Shown one piece after another: positions 1 to 8,867 of a stretch of DNA of 46,143 nt (its first letter is position 1; every line of letters starts with the position of its first letter). A program made the translations under genes and the position numbers. The notes under the pieces are model-generated. The model did no database searches and had not been told where the DNA came from. It worked only from the letters and a program-made list of their open reading frames with translations. Source of the stretch: an uncultured Scytonema sp. (GTDB taxonomy: Bacteria > Cyanobacteriota > Cyanobacteriia > Cyanobacteriales > Nostocaceae); NCBI GenBank assembly GCA_937873135.1, contig CALMVQ010000241.1, forward strand, positions 1 to 46,143, in the 5' to 3' direction.

Positions 1-23
1 CCACTCCCCACTTCCTCATAGGC

Positions 24-1670
24 ATGTTCTTAACCCAAACTGTTCCCCGTCAAAGAGAAATTATTGAAGTACTGCTTCGCAATGGTTGGGACTATATGCG
101 ACGGCTGATTACCCTTGGTAAAGCCGATGAACCCCAGCTACCTACACCTGCTGTTTTAAAAAACATTTTGGTGGATTTGGGACCAGTGTACGTCAAACTC
201 GGTCAGCTGCTTTCGACCCGTCCGGATCTGTTGAACGCAGCATATATTGAGGAACTATCAACGCTGCAAGACGAAGTACCCGCAGTTCCTTGGTCTGCAA
301 TAGAAATCGTCATCCGCCAACAACTGAAACGCCCTTTAGAAGAAACCTTCACGACAATCAATCCGATTCCAGTTGCCGCAGGATCGATCGCCCAAACACA
401 CAGAGCAACACTTGCAGATGGTCGGGAAGTCGCTTTAAAAGTGCAACGTCCGGGAATCGATCTCACGATTGCCCAAGATATTGCCTTGATTCAAGGGATT
501 GCCGATTTGGTTGCGCGTACTGAATTTGGGCAAAGTTACGAAATAAAATCTACAGCTGAAGAATTTACCAAAGCGCTGGAAGCTGAGTTAGATTTCATCC
601 GAGAAGCCGATTTTACCGACCAATTACGGCGGAATTTATCTCAAAGTCGCTGGTACGACCCCTCAAAAATAGTCGTTGCCGAAATTTACTGGGATTTGAC
701 AACACTCAAATTATTGGTGATGGAGTGGCTGGATGGAGTTCCCTTACTATCGGCAAATCTCAATGCTAACAAAAACGGCAAAGACCCTGTAGAAGAACGT
801 AAAGCAATTACTTCGCTTCTGTTTCGCGTATTCTTTAAACAACTCTACATAGATGGCTTTTTCCACGCCGATCCCCATCCTGGGAATTTGTTTTATCTCA
901 AAGATGGTCGTGTTGCCCTTTTAGACTGTGGTATGGTGGGACGACTCGATCCCCGCACGCAACAGGTATTGACAGAAATGTTGTTGGCAATTGTCGATCT
1001 AGATGCTCAACGGTGCGCTCAGTTAACTTTACAAATATCACATTCTCCTCAGCCAGTCAATTTGTCGCGTTTGGAAAGTGATTATGACCGGATGTTGAAA
1101 AAGTATCATAACTTGAATTTATCGCAAATAAATTTTAGTATGGTCATTTACGAAGTTCTGCAAATTGCCCGCAATAATAAAATTCGCTTGCCTAGTAATA
1201 TGGGTTTGTATGCCAAAACCTTAGCTAATTTGGAAGGAGTGGCGCGAGGATTTAACCCAGAAATCAACTTTATCGAAGAAGCTCAGCCGTTGCTTACAGA
1301 CTTGTTTGGCCGACAATTGTTTGGGGTTAGTCCCGTGCGATCGCTTCTCAGAACAGCACTAGATCTCAAAAGTCTGTCTTTACAATCTCCCCGGCAGATT
1401 GAGTTACTCCTAGAGCGCATTACCTCAGAAACCTTACAGTGGAATTTATCGATCCGTGGTTTAGATGGTTTGCGCCGCACGTTAGATGATGCTGCCAATC
1501 GTCTTTCTTTTAGCATTTTGGTGGGTTCGCTGATTATGGGTGCGGCGCTGATCTCTAGCAATGCACAGACATCTCAACTCTCTTTGATTGCCAATGTGCT
1601 ATTTGCCACTGCCAGTCTATTAAGTCTCTGGTTGATTATTAGTATTTTGCGCTCAGGTCATTTACGCTAA
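24..1670 (+). CDS. ABC1/UbiB (AarF) family atypical kinase
   Basis: Protein of 548 residues of the ABC1/ADCK/UbiB family, atypical kinases linked to quinone or lipid metabolism at membranes; in cyanobacteria they are often thylakoid or envelope proteins. The family-specific KxGQ motif is at residues 58-61 (VKLGQLLSTRPDLL), the Ala-rich nucleotide loop near 118-125, the lysine strand VALKVQRP at 136-143, the catalytic loop HADPHPGN at 281-288, and DCG in place of DFG at 301-303. Two hydrophobic segments at the C-terminus (about 498-515 and 522-545) look like membrane helices, as is usual for the family. The frame is open to the window edge, so the true start may lie upstream. The ABC exporter genes follow after 43 nt. 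The exact substrate cannot be told from sequence. Confidence 0.93.
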   Translation: MFLTQTVPRQREIIEVLLRNGWDYMRRLITLGKADEPQLPTPAVLKNILVDLGPVYVKLGQLLSTRPDLLNAAYIEELSTLQDEVPAVPWSAIEIVIRQQLKRPLEETFTTINPIPVAAGSIAQTHRATLADGREVALKVQRPGIDLTIAQDIALIQGIADLVARTEFGQSYEIKSTAEEFTKALEAELDFIREADFTDQLRRNLSQSRWYDPSKIVVAEIYWDLTTLKLLVMEWLDGVPLLSANLNANKNGKDPVEERKAITSLLFRVFFKQLYIDGFFHADPHPGNLFYLKDGRVALLDCGMVGRLDPRTQQVLTEMLLAIVDLDAQRCAQLTLQISHSPQPVNLSRLESDYDRMLKKYHNLNLSQINFSMVIYEVLQIARNNKIRLPSNMGLYAKTLANLEGVARGFNPEINFIEEAQPLLTDLFGRQLFGVSPVRSLLRTALDLKSLSLQSPRQIELLLERITSETLQWNLSIRGLDGLRRTLDDAANRLSFSILVGSLIMGAALISSNAQTSQLSLIANVLFATASLLSLWLIISILRSGHLR

Positions 1671-1713
1671 GAAGTATGGAATTTTTGGTTATGCATTACC
1701 GAAAATAAAATCT

Positions 1714-2700
1714 ATGCCGATTATTTTGGCTGAAAATCTGAGTAAATTTTATCCTGTCGCCGTCAAAGAACCTGGCATTGTCGGGACTATATCCCACTTT
1801 TTCCGTCGTACCTACCGCGAAATCAAAGCAGTTCAAGATATTTCCTTTGAAATTGAACCGGGTGAAGTGGTGGGGTTTTTGGGACCGAATGGTGCTGGTA
1901 AAACCACAACACTCAAAATGCTCACGGGGTTAGTTCATCCTTCTCAAGGACAAGTTAGAGTCGCAGGATCTGTTCCATTCCGTCGCCAAGAAGCATTTTT
2001 GCAAAAAATTACCTTAGTGATGGGGCAAAAGCAGCAATTGATTTGGGATCTGCCTGCAATAGATTCTTTGAAAATCAACGCGGCTGTTTACAACATTTCT
2101 GACAGAGAGTTTCAACAGCGGGTAGGCGAACTAACTGAAATGCTTTCATTGTCAGGCAAACTTACCCAAGCAGTGCGAAAACTGTCTTTGGGTGAGCGAA
2201 TGAAGGCTGAACTATTAGCCGCACTTTTACACCGTCCTCAAGTGCTGTTTCTGGATGAACCAACTTTGGGATTAGATGTCAATGCTCAAGTAGGGGTGCG
2301 TGATTTCTTGCGGGAGTACAATCAGCGCTATCAGGCGACGGTGCTGTTAACTAGCCATTACATGGCAGATATTACAGCTTTGTGTCAACGGGTTCTGCTC
2401 ATTCACCAAGGGCAGTTAATCTATGATGGAAGCTTGGATAAATTACTAGATCAATTTGCACCTTACCGGGAAATTTATTTAGAACTAGCGCAACCTGTCC
2501 CCAGAGAGAAACTCATGTTCTACGGCGATCTGCGACATATAGATGGGCGATCAGTGTGTTTTATGGTACAGCGAGAAGACCTGACCCGCACCGTGGCGCG
2601 AATTCTAGCTGATTTAGAAGTTATCGATTTAACAGTAACCGAAGCACCCGTGGAAGAAGTCATTGGGCGAGTTTTTCAGGCAGGAATTGTTAATGGTTAA
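1714..2700 (+). CDS. ABC-2 type exporter ATP-binding protein
   Basis: ATPase subunit, 328 residues, of an ABC-2/DrrA-like export system. Walker A GPNGAGKT is at residues 57-64, the signature LSLGERMK near 157-164, Walker B VLFLDEPTLGLD near 176-187, and the H-loop TSH near 213-215. The N-terminus carries a longer stretch before the core (KFYPVAVKEPG) typical of the subgroup that pairs with two small ABC-2 permeases (COG4586 with COG4587/COG3694). Only one permease follows here, at 2878. The two genes are separated by a 177-nt repeat-rich spacer, so they are probably still one functional unit but have been pushed apart by repeats. The exported substrate is unknown. Confidence 0.93.
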   Translation: MPIILAENLSKFYPVAVKEPGIVGTISHFFRRTYREIKAVQDISFEIEPGEVVGFLGPNGAGKTTTLKMLTGLVHPSQGQVRVAGSVPFRRQEAFLQKITLVMGQKQQLIWDLPAIDSLKINAAVYNISDREFQQRVGELTEMLSLSGKLTQAVRKLSLGERMKAELLAALLHRPQVLFLDEPTLGLDVNAQVGVRDFLREYNQRYQATVLLTSHYMADITALCQRVLLIHQGQLIYDGSLDKLLDQFAPYREIYLELAQPVPREKLMFYGDLRHIDGRSVCFMVQREDLTRTVARILADLEVIDLTVTEAPVEEVIGRVFQAGIVNG

Positions 2701-2877
2701 TGGTTGATAGTTGATAGTTGATAGTTATTTTTAACAACTAACAATTGTACGGGCGGGTTTCATCTGGATAATTTGTCAGCCCCTAAGATATCGGCTCAAA
2801 CCCGCCCCTACCAACTAACAACTAACAACTAACAATTAACAATTAACAATTAACAACTAACAATTAACAACTAACAG
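2701..2877 (+). repeat. Heptanucleotide tandem repeats (STRR type)
   Basis: Spacer between the ABC ATPase and permease genes. It starts with several copies of a TTGATAG-like heptamer right after the stop codon and ends (2812-2876) with about nine AACTAAC/AATTAAC heptamers running up to the permease ATG. Such short tandemly repeated heptamers are typical of heterocystous cyanobacteria. The 65-bp palindromic element at 2747-2811 sits between the two heptamer blocks. Confidence 0.85.
2747..2811. repeat. 65-bp palindromic (MITE-like) element, copy 1
   Basis: The left arm GTACGGGCGGGTTT (2747-2760) pairs with the right arm AAACCCGCCCCTAC (2798-2811) with one mismatch. A second element of identical length lies at 34485-34549 with its outer arms in the opposite order, and a one-armed relic starts at 34607. 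The size and terminal inverted repeats fit a non-autonomous miniature element. Confidence 0.75.
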
Positions 2878-3666
2878 ATGCAACACATTTTCAAAAAAGC
2901 CTTAACAATGCTTTCCGTTTACTACGCCTATATGGTTGAGTATCGAGCTGAGTTAATTTTATGGGTTTTGTCTGGATCTTTGCCGATTATTATGATGGGC
3001 GTTTGGACACAGGCAGCGCAAGGTGGACAGTTTGGTTTGCCTGCCGTAGATTTTGCCCGTTACTTTCTTGCCGTTTTCATTGTCAGGCAAATTACAGTTG
3101 TCTGGGTAATTTATGAATTTGAAAGGGAAGTAGTGGAAGGAAAGCTTTCACCTCGGTTGTTACAACCCCTCGACCCAGTCTGGCATCACATTGCGTCTCA
3201 TGTTTCTGAAAGAGCTGCTCGAACACCGTTTATATTATTGTTAATCGGGTTATTTTTTATACTTTATCCTCAAGCGATTTGGCTACCGAGTTTGGGTAAT
3301 TTGTTACTATTTTCTTTGGCGATAGTACTGGCGTTTGCCCTGCGCTTTCTCATTCAGTACACCTTAGCGATGTTTGCCTTTTGGACAGAGCGGGCTAGCG
3401 CTTTAGAAAATATCTGGTTTCTGTTCTACTTATTTTTGTCTGGTTTTATTGCACCCTTGACAGTTTTTCCTGAACCTGTAAGGGTTGCGGCGCTTTGGAC
3501 GCCTTTTCCTTACTTGCTTAATTTTCCTGCAAGTCTCTTAGTGGGGTTACCTGTCGATGTCACGCGGGGATTTGTGTCAATGGTAGGTTGGATATTGTTG
3601 TTTTTGGGTGTAAATCGCTGGCTGTGGCGACGGGGGTTGAAGCGGTATTCTGGAATGGGAGCGTAG
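2878..3666 (+). CDS. ABC-2 type exporter permease
   Basis: Integral membrane protein, 262 residues, with about six hydrophobic segments. It carries the conserved cytoplasmic stretch EREVVEGKLSPRLLQPLDP near residues 81-99, typical of the COG4587-type ABC-2 permeases. It should form the membrane part of the exporter whose ATPase is encoded at 1714. A second permease usually belongs to such systems but is not in the window. The ATG directly abuts the heptamer repeats and has no clear Shine-Dalgarno sequence. An internal ATG at residue 11 (MLSVYYAYMVEYRAEL) is an alternative start. The substrate is unknown. Confidence 0.88.
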   Translation: MQHIFKKALTMLSVYYAYMVEYRAELILWVLSGSLPIIMMGVWTQAAQGGQFGLPAVDFARYFLAVFIVRQITVVWVIYEFEREVVEGKLSPRLLQPLDPVWHHIASHVSERAARTPFILLLIGLFFILYPQAIWLPSLGNLLLFSLAIVLAFALRFLIQYTLAMFAFWTERASALENIWFLFYLFLSGFIAPLTVFPEPVRVAALWTPFPYLLNFPASLLVGLPVDVTRGFVSMVGWILLFLGVNRWLWRRGLKRYSGMGA

Positions 3667-3690
3667 GGATGTGTGGATTTGGATTGGCAA

Positions 3691-3722
3691 TACGGATGTG
3701 CGCCGTTGCCAAAGGCATCGCT
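3691..3722 (+). repeat. 32-bp dispersed repeat, copy 1
   Basis: A 32-nt block starting TACGGATGTGCGCCGTTG is repeated exactly at 8868-8899, also in + orientation. A few flanking bases also match. Both copies lie in intergenic DNA next to accessory genes. It is probably one of the short dispersed cyanobacterial repeats; its function is unknown. Confidence 0.8.
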
Positions 3723-3797
3723 ACAACGGCATAGGTTAATAGCGATTCCCGTTCATGAGGTACACTTAAGTCATCCGCCTTTATGCCAAAATATTGC

Positions 3798-5348
3798 ATG
3801 GCTCGTTGGTTTAACATCGCAGGTCCGTGTAAAGCCGACAAACACTACATGCTGGCACCCACCCGTCGGCTGCCCGATTTGGAACAGTTAATTGAGCAAG
3901 AAAGTTACTTTGTAATTCATGCCCCTCGTCAAACAGGTAAAACCACTGCAATGCTAGCACTAGCAAAACAGCTAACGGCTAGTGGATGCTACACGGCAGT
4001 CGTGGTATCGGCAGAAGTGGGGGCACCCTATAGTGATAACCCAGGCGCAGCAGAACTAGCGATTCTTGGTGCGTGGCGCAATGCAATTTCAGTCCGTTTG
4101 CCCCAAGATTTACAACCTCCGACTTGGGTTTATGAGGAACCCGGACAGAGAATTCAAGCTAGTTTACAGGCTTGGTCTCAAGCGTCCGAGCGACCGTTGG
4201 TATTATTTATAGATGAAATTGACTCCTTACAGGATGAAGCCTTAATTTCATTTTTGCGACAGCTACGCGATGGCTATCCCAACCGTCCCGAAAACTTCCC
4301 GCTGTCGGTAGGTTTGATTGGTTTACGGGATGTGCGTGATTACAAAGTAGCATCGCGTGGAAGCGATAGATTAAATACGTCGAGTCCGTTCAATATTAAA
4401 GTCAGTTCGCTAACATTGAGAGATTTTTTAGCCTCTGAGGTACAAGAATTATATCACCAACATACCTTGGAGACAGGACAAGTTTTCACCTTAGAAGCAA
4501 CAGCAATGGCTTTTGATTTGACTCAGGGACAGCCTTGGTTAGTAAATGCATTAGCCAAAGAAGTTGTAGAAAAGATGGTTCAGGATAGAAATGTAGCAAT
4601 TACACAGGAACATATTTTTAAAGCAAAGGAAATATTAATTGCGCGTAAAGACACTCATCTTGATTCCCTCGCTGAAAAACTTCGAGATAAGCGAGTAAAA
4701 GCAATTATTGAACCAATGTTAGCTGGTTTAGAACTAGGGGATGTGCCTCCGGATGATATCCAATTTGTCCTCGACTTAGGTTTATGCAAAATGAACCCGC
4801 AAGGAGGATTGATGATCGCCAATCCGATTTATCGTGAGATATTACCTAGAGTCTTAACGGTAACACCTTCTGCTTCACTGCCTGAAATCGCACCCACTTG
4901 GTTAACACAAAACGGGGAATTAAATACCGATGGCTTATTGCAAGCGTTTTTAAAATTCTGGCTACAGCATGGTGAACCATTACTAGGTAGCACAGGATAC
5001 CATGAAATAGCACCGCATCTAGTATTAATGGCATTCTTACATCGCGTTGTGAATGGAGGAGGAACTTTAGAACGCGAATACGCGATTGGACGTGACCGCA
5101 TGGACTTATGTTTAAGATATGATTCGGTAACGTTAGGAATCGAATTAAAAGTTTGGCGCAATAAGAAAGGAGACCCACAATCCGAAGGTCTTGAACAATT
5201 AGACTCATATCTAGCACGCTTAGGATTAGATTTTGGTTGGTTATTTATTTTCGACCGACGTACAAACGCACCACCAATTGAAGAACGTTTATCAACCCAA
5301 ATTACAACTACAAAAAATAAACGTTCCGTCACTGTCATACGTGCGTAG
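3798..5348 (+). CDS. P-loop ATPase with C-terminal PD-(D/E)XK nuclease-like domain
   Basis: Predicted AAA/STAND-like ATPase of about 516 residues. Counting from an upstream ATG at 3783, Walker A APRQTGKT is at residues 47-54 and Walker B LFIDEID at 141-147. The C-terminal part has D441 (GRDRMDLCL) followed by E454-x-K456 (LGIELKVWR), the pattern of PD-(D/E)XK endonuclease-like domains in cyanobacterial ATPases of this kind. The start at 3798 (MARWFNIAGPC) is chosen because family members begin about there; neither start has a good ribosome binding site. The role is unknown. Such proteins are common, multi-copy and accessory in filamentous cyanobacteria, and may act in conflict or DNA maintenance. 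A repeat precedes it and a miniature element follows. Confidence 0.82.
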   Translation: MARWFNIAGPCKADKHYMLAPTRRLPDLEQLIEQESYFVIHAPRQTGKTTAMLALAKQLTASGCYTAVVVSAEVGAPYSDNPGAAELAILGAWRNAISVRLPQDLQPPTWVYEEPGQRIQASLQAWSQASERPLVLFIDEIDSLQDEALISFLRQLRDGYPNRPENFPLSVGLIGLRDVRDYKVASRGSDRLNTSSPFNIKVSSLTLRDFLASEVQELYHQHTLETGQVFTLEATAMAFDLTQGQPWLVNALAKEVVEKMVQDRNVAITQEHIFKAKEILIARKDTHLDSLAEKLRDKRVKAIIEPMLAGLELGDVPPDDIQFVLDLGLCKMNPQGGLMIANPIYREILPRVLTVTPSASLPEIAPTWLTQNGELNTDGLLQAFLKFWLQHGEPLLGSTGYHEIAPHLVLMAFLHRVVNGGGTLEREYAIGRDRMDLCLRYDSVTLGIELKVWRNKKGDPQSEGLEQLDSYLARLGLDFGWLFIFDRRTNAPPIEERLSTQITTTKNKRSVTVIRA

Positions 5349-5851
5349 GCAGTAACAGAAAAAAATTTTGTAGAGACGTTATCTTACATAGTTTAAGTTT
5401 CGCACCGCGAACTAGTGCCGCAAGGAGTTCGTCAAAAGTCACTCATTCAAAAGTCAAAAGTATTATGGAATGGGCTTTTTATGGATTTGAAATGGTTGCC
5501 TTATTTCCGCCGCGTTGTACTAGTCTAAAGTTATATCAATTACTTTGTAATACGGAAGCCAATTCTGGGAGCTAATGTTACTTTTTTGCACCCCCGATCC
5601 GTTGATTAAGGGTTTACTCTTACAGGCGTAAGATCTGAGTTAAAAGAAAAATAATGGATACTAAAATGAGAATAAATAGGCACGTGTGGAATCCGTCTAA
5701 GTGTACTGAAACTTAAAACTTTGTCAGTAATAACGATTCTGTCACGAACCGCCAAGAACTCTCTTGAAGAAGCTTTCTGTGATTACGGAGATCCCACCAT
5801 ACCTAAATTTTCATGGTTTTATAGCTTATGGAAGCAGCATGAGCAGATCTT
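5349..5851. other. Gene-free stretch with a miniature element
   Basis: I see no convincing gene here. The stretch holds the miniature inverted-repeat element at 5411-5524. The rest is AT-rich with no clear promoter or terminator. A short TTG-initiated frame beginning at 5721 runs into the antisense of the next gene and is not credible. Confidence 0.6.
5411..5524. mobile_element. 114-bp miniature inverted-repeat element, copy 1
   Basis: Bounded on both sides by ACTAGT (5411-5416 and 5519-5524). The ends form imperfect inverted repeats (ACTAGTGCCGCAAGG at the left, CCGCGTTGTACTAGT at the right). A second member is at 43024-43135, with closely similar ends and the shared internal block TTATTTCCGCCG. 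There is no coding capacity, so it is non-autonomous. Confidence 0.75.
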
Positions 5852-6691
5852 TTATCTGGGTAAGAGCAAAAAATTTCTCACAGTTTGGTTAAAGACTAAT
5901 GGCTGCGTCAAAAAAGGCCAATGATTGCCTGGAACTTGACATATTCGTAAATTTTTTAGATAAGTTTTGTACGGCTTTAATTGCCACTCTTTACGATTAA
6001 CACCTTTTTCTGGCTGTACGAAGAGGGTAGAAGTGTAAATTGGAACTGTCAAACCTGGAACTCGCATGACTTCTGCAAAAATCCCATCACGGGCTGAAAC
6101 CGTAAACTTGCTACCCCAATAACCATCAGGTTTTTGTTCAATTGCCGCATGGAATACTTGCTGCTGTAAGTCACTCCATCCCTGATATTGGTTTAACTGA
6201 CGTGCTTGTTTTTCAGCTGCCTCGTAATTGGCAAACGGACCCATACCTTTGAGGAAAGGTAAAACGCGATAAAAAATAGGAAATGTGACTTTGAAAAAAC
6301 TGGGCAGACTCCAGATGAATATTGGATCTACTAGAATCATACTCAGCAATCGTTGTGGATTTTGCTTTGCCCAGATGGCTACTAATTTGCCTGTCCAAGA
6401 ATGAGCAACGACATGAGCACTCGACCATCCCAAGCGATCCATCAGTGCTTCTAAGTCAGCGATCGCACTCTCAAACGTATAATCCCTGTCTGGCTTGCTG
6501 CTTTCGCCATGACCTCGCATATCTGGCGCAACTATGTGGTAGTGGGAAGCCAAGTCATGTCCCAAGCTAGACCAAACCAACGCGTGGTCGCCCAAGCCGT
6601 GTAACAGTAGTAATGGTTCTTGACCCTGGTTCCACTCTAAATAAGAAAGTTGGACATCAGAGTTCAACAAGGTTCGACGTACAGGCATCAT
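5852..6691 (-). CDS. Alpha/beta hydrolase
   Basis: Alpha/beta-hydrolase fold protein, about 279 residues from the chosen start. Visible elements are the oxyanion strand LLLHGLGDHALVW, the DMRGHGESSKP loop, the nucleophile elbow AHSWTGK with the catalytic Ser, and a C-terminal PGNHWPF supplying the catalytic His. The elbow is A-H-S-W-T rather than the usual G-x-S-x-G, so the fifth position is Thr, a mild deviation. The frame extends upstream to 6745, but the Met pair at 6691/6688 has GGAG just upstream and gives the family's normal N-terminus. It stands alone between intergenic regions. The substrate cannot be predicted. Confidence 0.88.
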   Translation of the reverse strand: MMPVRRTLLNSDVQLSYLEWNQGQEPLLLLHGLGDHALVWSSLGHDLASHYHIVAPDMRGHGESSKPDRDYTFESAIADLEALMDRLGWSSAHVVAHSWTGKLVAIWAKQNPQRLLSMILVDPIFIWSLPSFFKVTFPIFYRVLPFLKGMGPFANYEAAEKQARQLNQYQGWSDLQQQVFHAAIEQKPDGYWGSKFTVSARDGIFAEVMRVPGLTVPIYTSTLFVQPEKGVNRKEWQLKPYKTYLKNLRICQVPGNHWPFLTQPLVFNQTVRNFLLLPR

Positions 6692-6969
6692 CTCCGCTCC
6701 ATCACAGTTTGAAATAGCTTTCCTAAAATGGTACTGCGAAGTCATAAGCTGTTGGCGTAGCTCCTGATAACGTCAGGAAATCCGGACGCAGTACTCGCTC
6801 TCTTTACACCCCAACTTCTACACTAAGCATTGATTCACTCCCACCCATCAAAATCTTTAATAAATTTATTTTATTAAATCAATAAATAAGAATATTTGCT
6901 TTTATTATTATTGCTGGATAAAGTAAAAGTAACTAGAAAACGTAAAATTATTGCATAGAGGAGTTTGTC

Positions 6970-7230
6970 ATGGCTGACCGCAATCAAGTAGAAAAAAATA
7001 ACTTTCTTTACCAGCGCTATCAATACCAAGGTAAATTCAACCCAGAGAACCTTGTCTTCAATGCTAATATGCAAGAATTTTCTCAACGTGTTGGTTATAT
7101 CTGCAATCTAGAGACTAGGGGCAAACTTTCTCCCCAACAATCCTACGAGCAAATTCAGGCTCTTTGGGAAGAGTTAACGAAAAGCTATAAGGCATTGGGA
7201 ATTGCTAAAGATGCAACCCAAGAGTGTTAA
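6970..7230 (+). CDS. Small conserved cyanobacterial protein (DUF7219-like)
   Basis: Soluble 86-residue protein with no signal peptide or membrane segment. It matches my memory of a small cyanobacterial family of unknown function (DUF7219), with the pattern NQVEKNNFLYQRYQYQG followed by VFNANMQEFSQRVGYICNLE. A good Shine-Dalgarno sequence (GAGGAG) lies about 8 nt before the ATG. The gene is monocistronic; the next recognisable terminator-like hairpin is at 7473. The function is unknown. Confidence 0.82.
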   Translation: MADRNQVEKNNFLYQRYQYQGKFNPENLVFNANMQEFSQRVGYICNLETRGKLSPQQSYEQIQALWEELTKSYKALGIAKDATQEC

Positions 7231-7657
7231 TAACTGTATGATAAACACTGATGTTGATGGAGACAGCTTCAACTCGTTAATTTATATCCTTTTTCTCTAC
7301 CTTTGATAAATATCTTATTTCCTTAACTTGTCACGAATCAATTGACGATTTTAACGAGTTTGTTGACTGTATGCCGAAGCAACAGATTCAAATTTGTTTA
7401 TGCCTCACAATCTGAACCTGCTCTCAAAGTGAATTATTTGCGTCTTTACTATCATATAAAATACTACAACGGAAAAACCCGAGCGCATTCCCCCCAGGCG
7501 CTCGGGTTTTTAAGTACATATACTACTCGGAACTACAAATTTATAAAGTCCTATATGTTATATCAAGTCCGGATAATCACTTAACAAGAGCGTTGGTAAT
7601 TAATTGTTAATGGTTGATTGCAATTAACCATTAACCATTAACAGAGGTGATAAAGGT
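7231..7657. other. Intergenic stretch with two hairpins
   Basis: No gene seen. It contains a strong terminator-like hairpin (7473-7511) 242 nt after the previous stop codon, and an AT-rich palindrome of the GTTAATGGTT type (about 7606-7641) just before a small possible gene. The long distance from the upstream gene leaves room for a non-coding RNA ending at the hairpin, but nothing else in the sequence supports one. Confidence 0.5.
7473..7511 (+). terminator. Strong Rho-independent-type terminator hairpin
   Basis: AAAAACCCGAGCGC (7473-7486) pairs perfectly with GCGCTCGGGTTTTT (7498-7511), giving a 14-bp stem with an 11-nt C-rich loop and a T run on the 3' arm. Because of the flanking A and T runs it could work in both directions. 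It is the clearest intrinsic terminator I noticed in the window. Confidence 0.8.
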
Positions 7658-7798
7658 ATGGCAAAGAATACGGGTAACGATTATCGCCGGATTTATCTTC
7701 AGAATCCTCAAGAAAATTGTTCACTACAAACTTTAAGCAAGGATGATGACCTAGAATTAAACTCAGTAGGGTTAAATCTAACAATGATAGATATTTAA
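7658..7798 (+). CDS. Possible small protein, 46 residues
   Basis: An ATG-initiated frame of 46 codons preceded by a good Shine-Dalgarno-like sequence (AGAGGTGAT, about 9 nt upstream). The product is hydrophilic (begins MAKNTGNDYRRIYLQNPQ) and acidic near the end. It lies 34 nt upstream of a VapB-type antitoxin gene in the same direction. I do not recognise it. Short cyanobacterial proteins with such N-termini exist, but this could be fortuitous. Confidence 0.4.
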   Translation: MAKNTGNDYRRIYLQNPQENCSLQTLSKDDDLELNSVGLNLTMIDI

Positions 7799-7832
7799 GA
7801 AGATATCCTCACTCTTTAAGGTTAAATAAATC

Positions 7833-8072
7833 ATGCAAGCAGCTTTACGCATTACAACTAAAGTTTTACCTGGAAACAAGATAGAAATCGAAATTCCAGA
7901 AGCTGAGATCGGCGATAGCGTTGATGTATTTGTCATCTTGCCAGAAAAAGCTAAACCTAAACGACGTTCAGCAGTAGATATTCTTAACGAGTTACCAGGA
8001 AGACAGCTTTTCAAGACTACTCAAGAAGTAGACAAATATCTTAAAGAGGAACGGGAATCATGGGAACGCTAA
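7833..8072 (+). CDS. VapB-type antitoxin
   Basis: A 79-residue protein directly upstream of, and overlapping by 13 nt, a PIN-domain toxin gene. The N-terminus forms a beta-rich swap-like segment (ALRITTKVLPGNKIEIEIPEA) followed by a charged helical C-terminus (AVDILNELPGRQLF, VDKYLKEERESW), as expected for an antitoxin with an N-terminal dimer/DNA-binding part and a C-terminal toxin-wrapping tail. It should neutralise the toxin and autoregulate the pair. The assignment rests mainly on arrangement and size; the subfamily is not recognised. Confidence 0.78.
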   Translation: MQAALRITTKVLPGNKIEIEIPEAEIGDSVDVFVILPEKAKPKRRSAVDILNELPGRQLFKTTQEVDKYLKEERESWER

Positions 8073-8503
8073 ATATTCCAGCTTCTAGCTTGGTATATGT
8101 AGATACATCAACTGTAATCTATAGCGTAGAGAAGTTTCCTGAGTATGTGCCACTGCTTGCACCTCTATGGTTAAGGCTGCAAGCAGGAGAAATTGAAATT
8201 GTCAGCAGTGAACTAATTTTGATGGAAACTTTAGTCCTGCCTCTGCGAAATTCTAACTCCATTTTAATTAACGCTTATGAGCTGCTTTTACTCTCATCAG
8301 AAATGCGACTCATTCCTATCAGTCAATCAATACTGCGACGAGCCACAAATCTTAGAGCTACAACTCACCTAAAAACACCAGATGCTATTCATGCAGCGAC
8401 AGCCTTATCTGTTAGCTGTAACCAATTTATTACCAACGATAAAGGCTTTCGTAATGTTTCCGGTTTACCTGTTGTCATCCTCAACGAAGTCTTAGTATCT
8501 TGA
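8060..8503 (+). CDS. PIN-domain ribonuclease toxin (VapC type)
   Basis: A 147-residue PIN-domain protein with the expected acidic site: D15 (VYVDTSTVIY), E56 (LMETLV), D108 (TPDAIHAATA) and D127 (TNDKGF). VapC toxins are metal-dependent RNases that cut tRNA or rRNA and stop translation. The start codon is inside the antitoxin gene (13-nt overlap), indicating translational coupling. All active-site positions are intact, so the pair is probably functional. Confidence 0.88.
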   Translation: MGTLNIPASSLVYVDTSTVIYSVEKFPEYVPLLAPLWLRLQAGEIEIVSSELILMETLVLPLRNSNSILINAYELLLLSSEMRLIPISQSILRRATNLRATTHLKTPDAIHAATALSVSCNQFITNDKGFRNVSGLPVVILNEVLVS

Positions 8504-8549
8504 AACCTAGATATGAGGCGTTACACTTTGTTAACACATCCTACTAAAC

Positions 8550-8810
8550 TTATTTAGTCAGAGATTCGAGGTATTTTAAAATTCTCTGATTTTCAAATGT
8601 TACCTCCCTAATATCTGCTGCTAAATCTCTAATATCTCCTGTGTTATCATCAATTCTTCTCTGATTATCAATCATTTGACGCTGCATATTAGCTATCTGT
8701 CTCTGCATCTCGTCCATCCTAGGTAAAATGCTATTAGCTAAATCTGTTAACGCTTGAATCGATTTGGCATTAGACTCGATTAGTTTATCAATCCGGTCTG
8801 AATCGCTCAT
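8550..8810 (-). CDS. Small coiled-coil protein
   Basis: An 86-residue protein that is almost entirely helical with heptad-like spacing (IDKLIESNAKSIQALTDL, then MQRQIANMQRQM). An AGGA Shine-Dalgarno sequence lies a few nt before the ATG. Proteins of this kind are common and multi-copy in filamentous cyanobacteria; the function is unknown. It converges on the vapC gene and is followed by the 32-bp repeat on the start side. Confidence 0.7.
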   Translation of the reverse strand: MSDSDRIDKLIESNAKSIQALTDLANSILPRMDEMQRQIANMQRQMIDNQRRIDDNTGDIRDLAADIREVTFENQRILKYLESLTK

Positions 8811-8867
8811 ATTCCTATTTAACTCATAATATGATTATGCCTTTAGATGATATTCTGGAGGCGGCGA

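Noticed and set aside
2701-2877. Possible CRISPR array (regular short repeats)
   Set aside because: The units are heptamers without unique spacers of 30-40 nt; this is the STRR type of repeat.
5721-5924. TTG-initiated frame of 67 codons (+ strand)
   Set aside because: It runs into the antisense of the alpha/beta hydrolase, has no ribosome binding site and resembles nothing known.
7342-7584. Frame of 80 codons (+ strand) across the terminator hairpin
   Set aside because: It contains the full strong hairpin, has an unusual start and no ribosome binding site; almost certainly non-coding.
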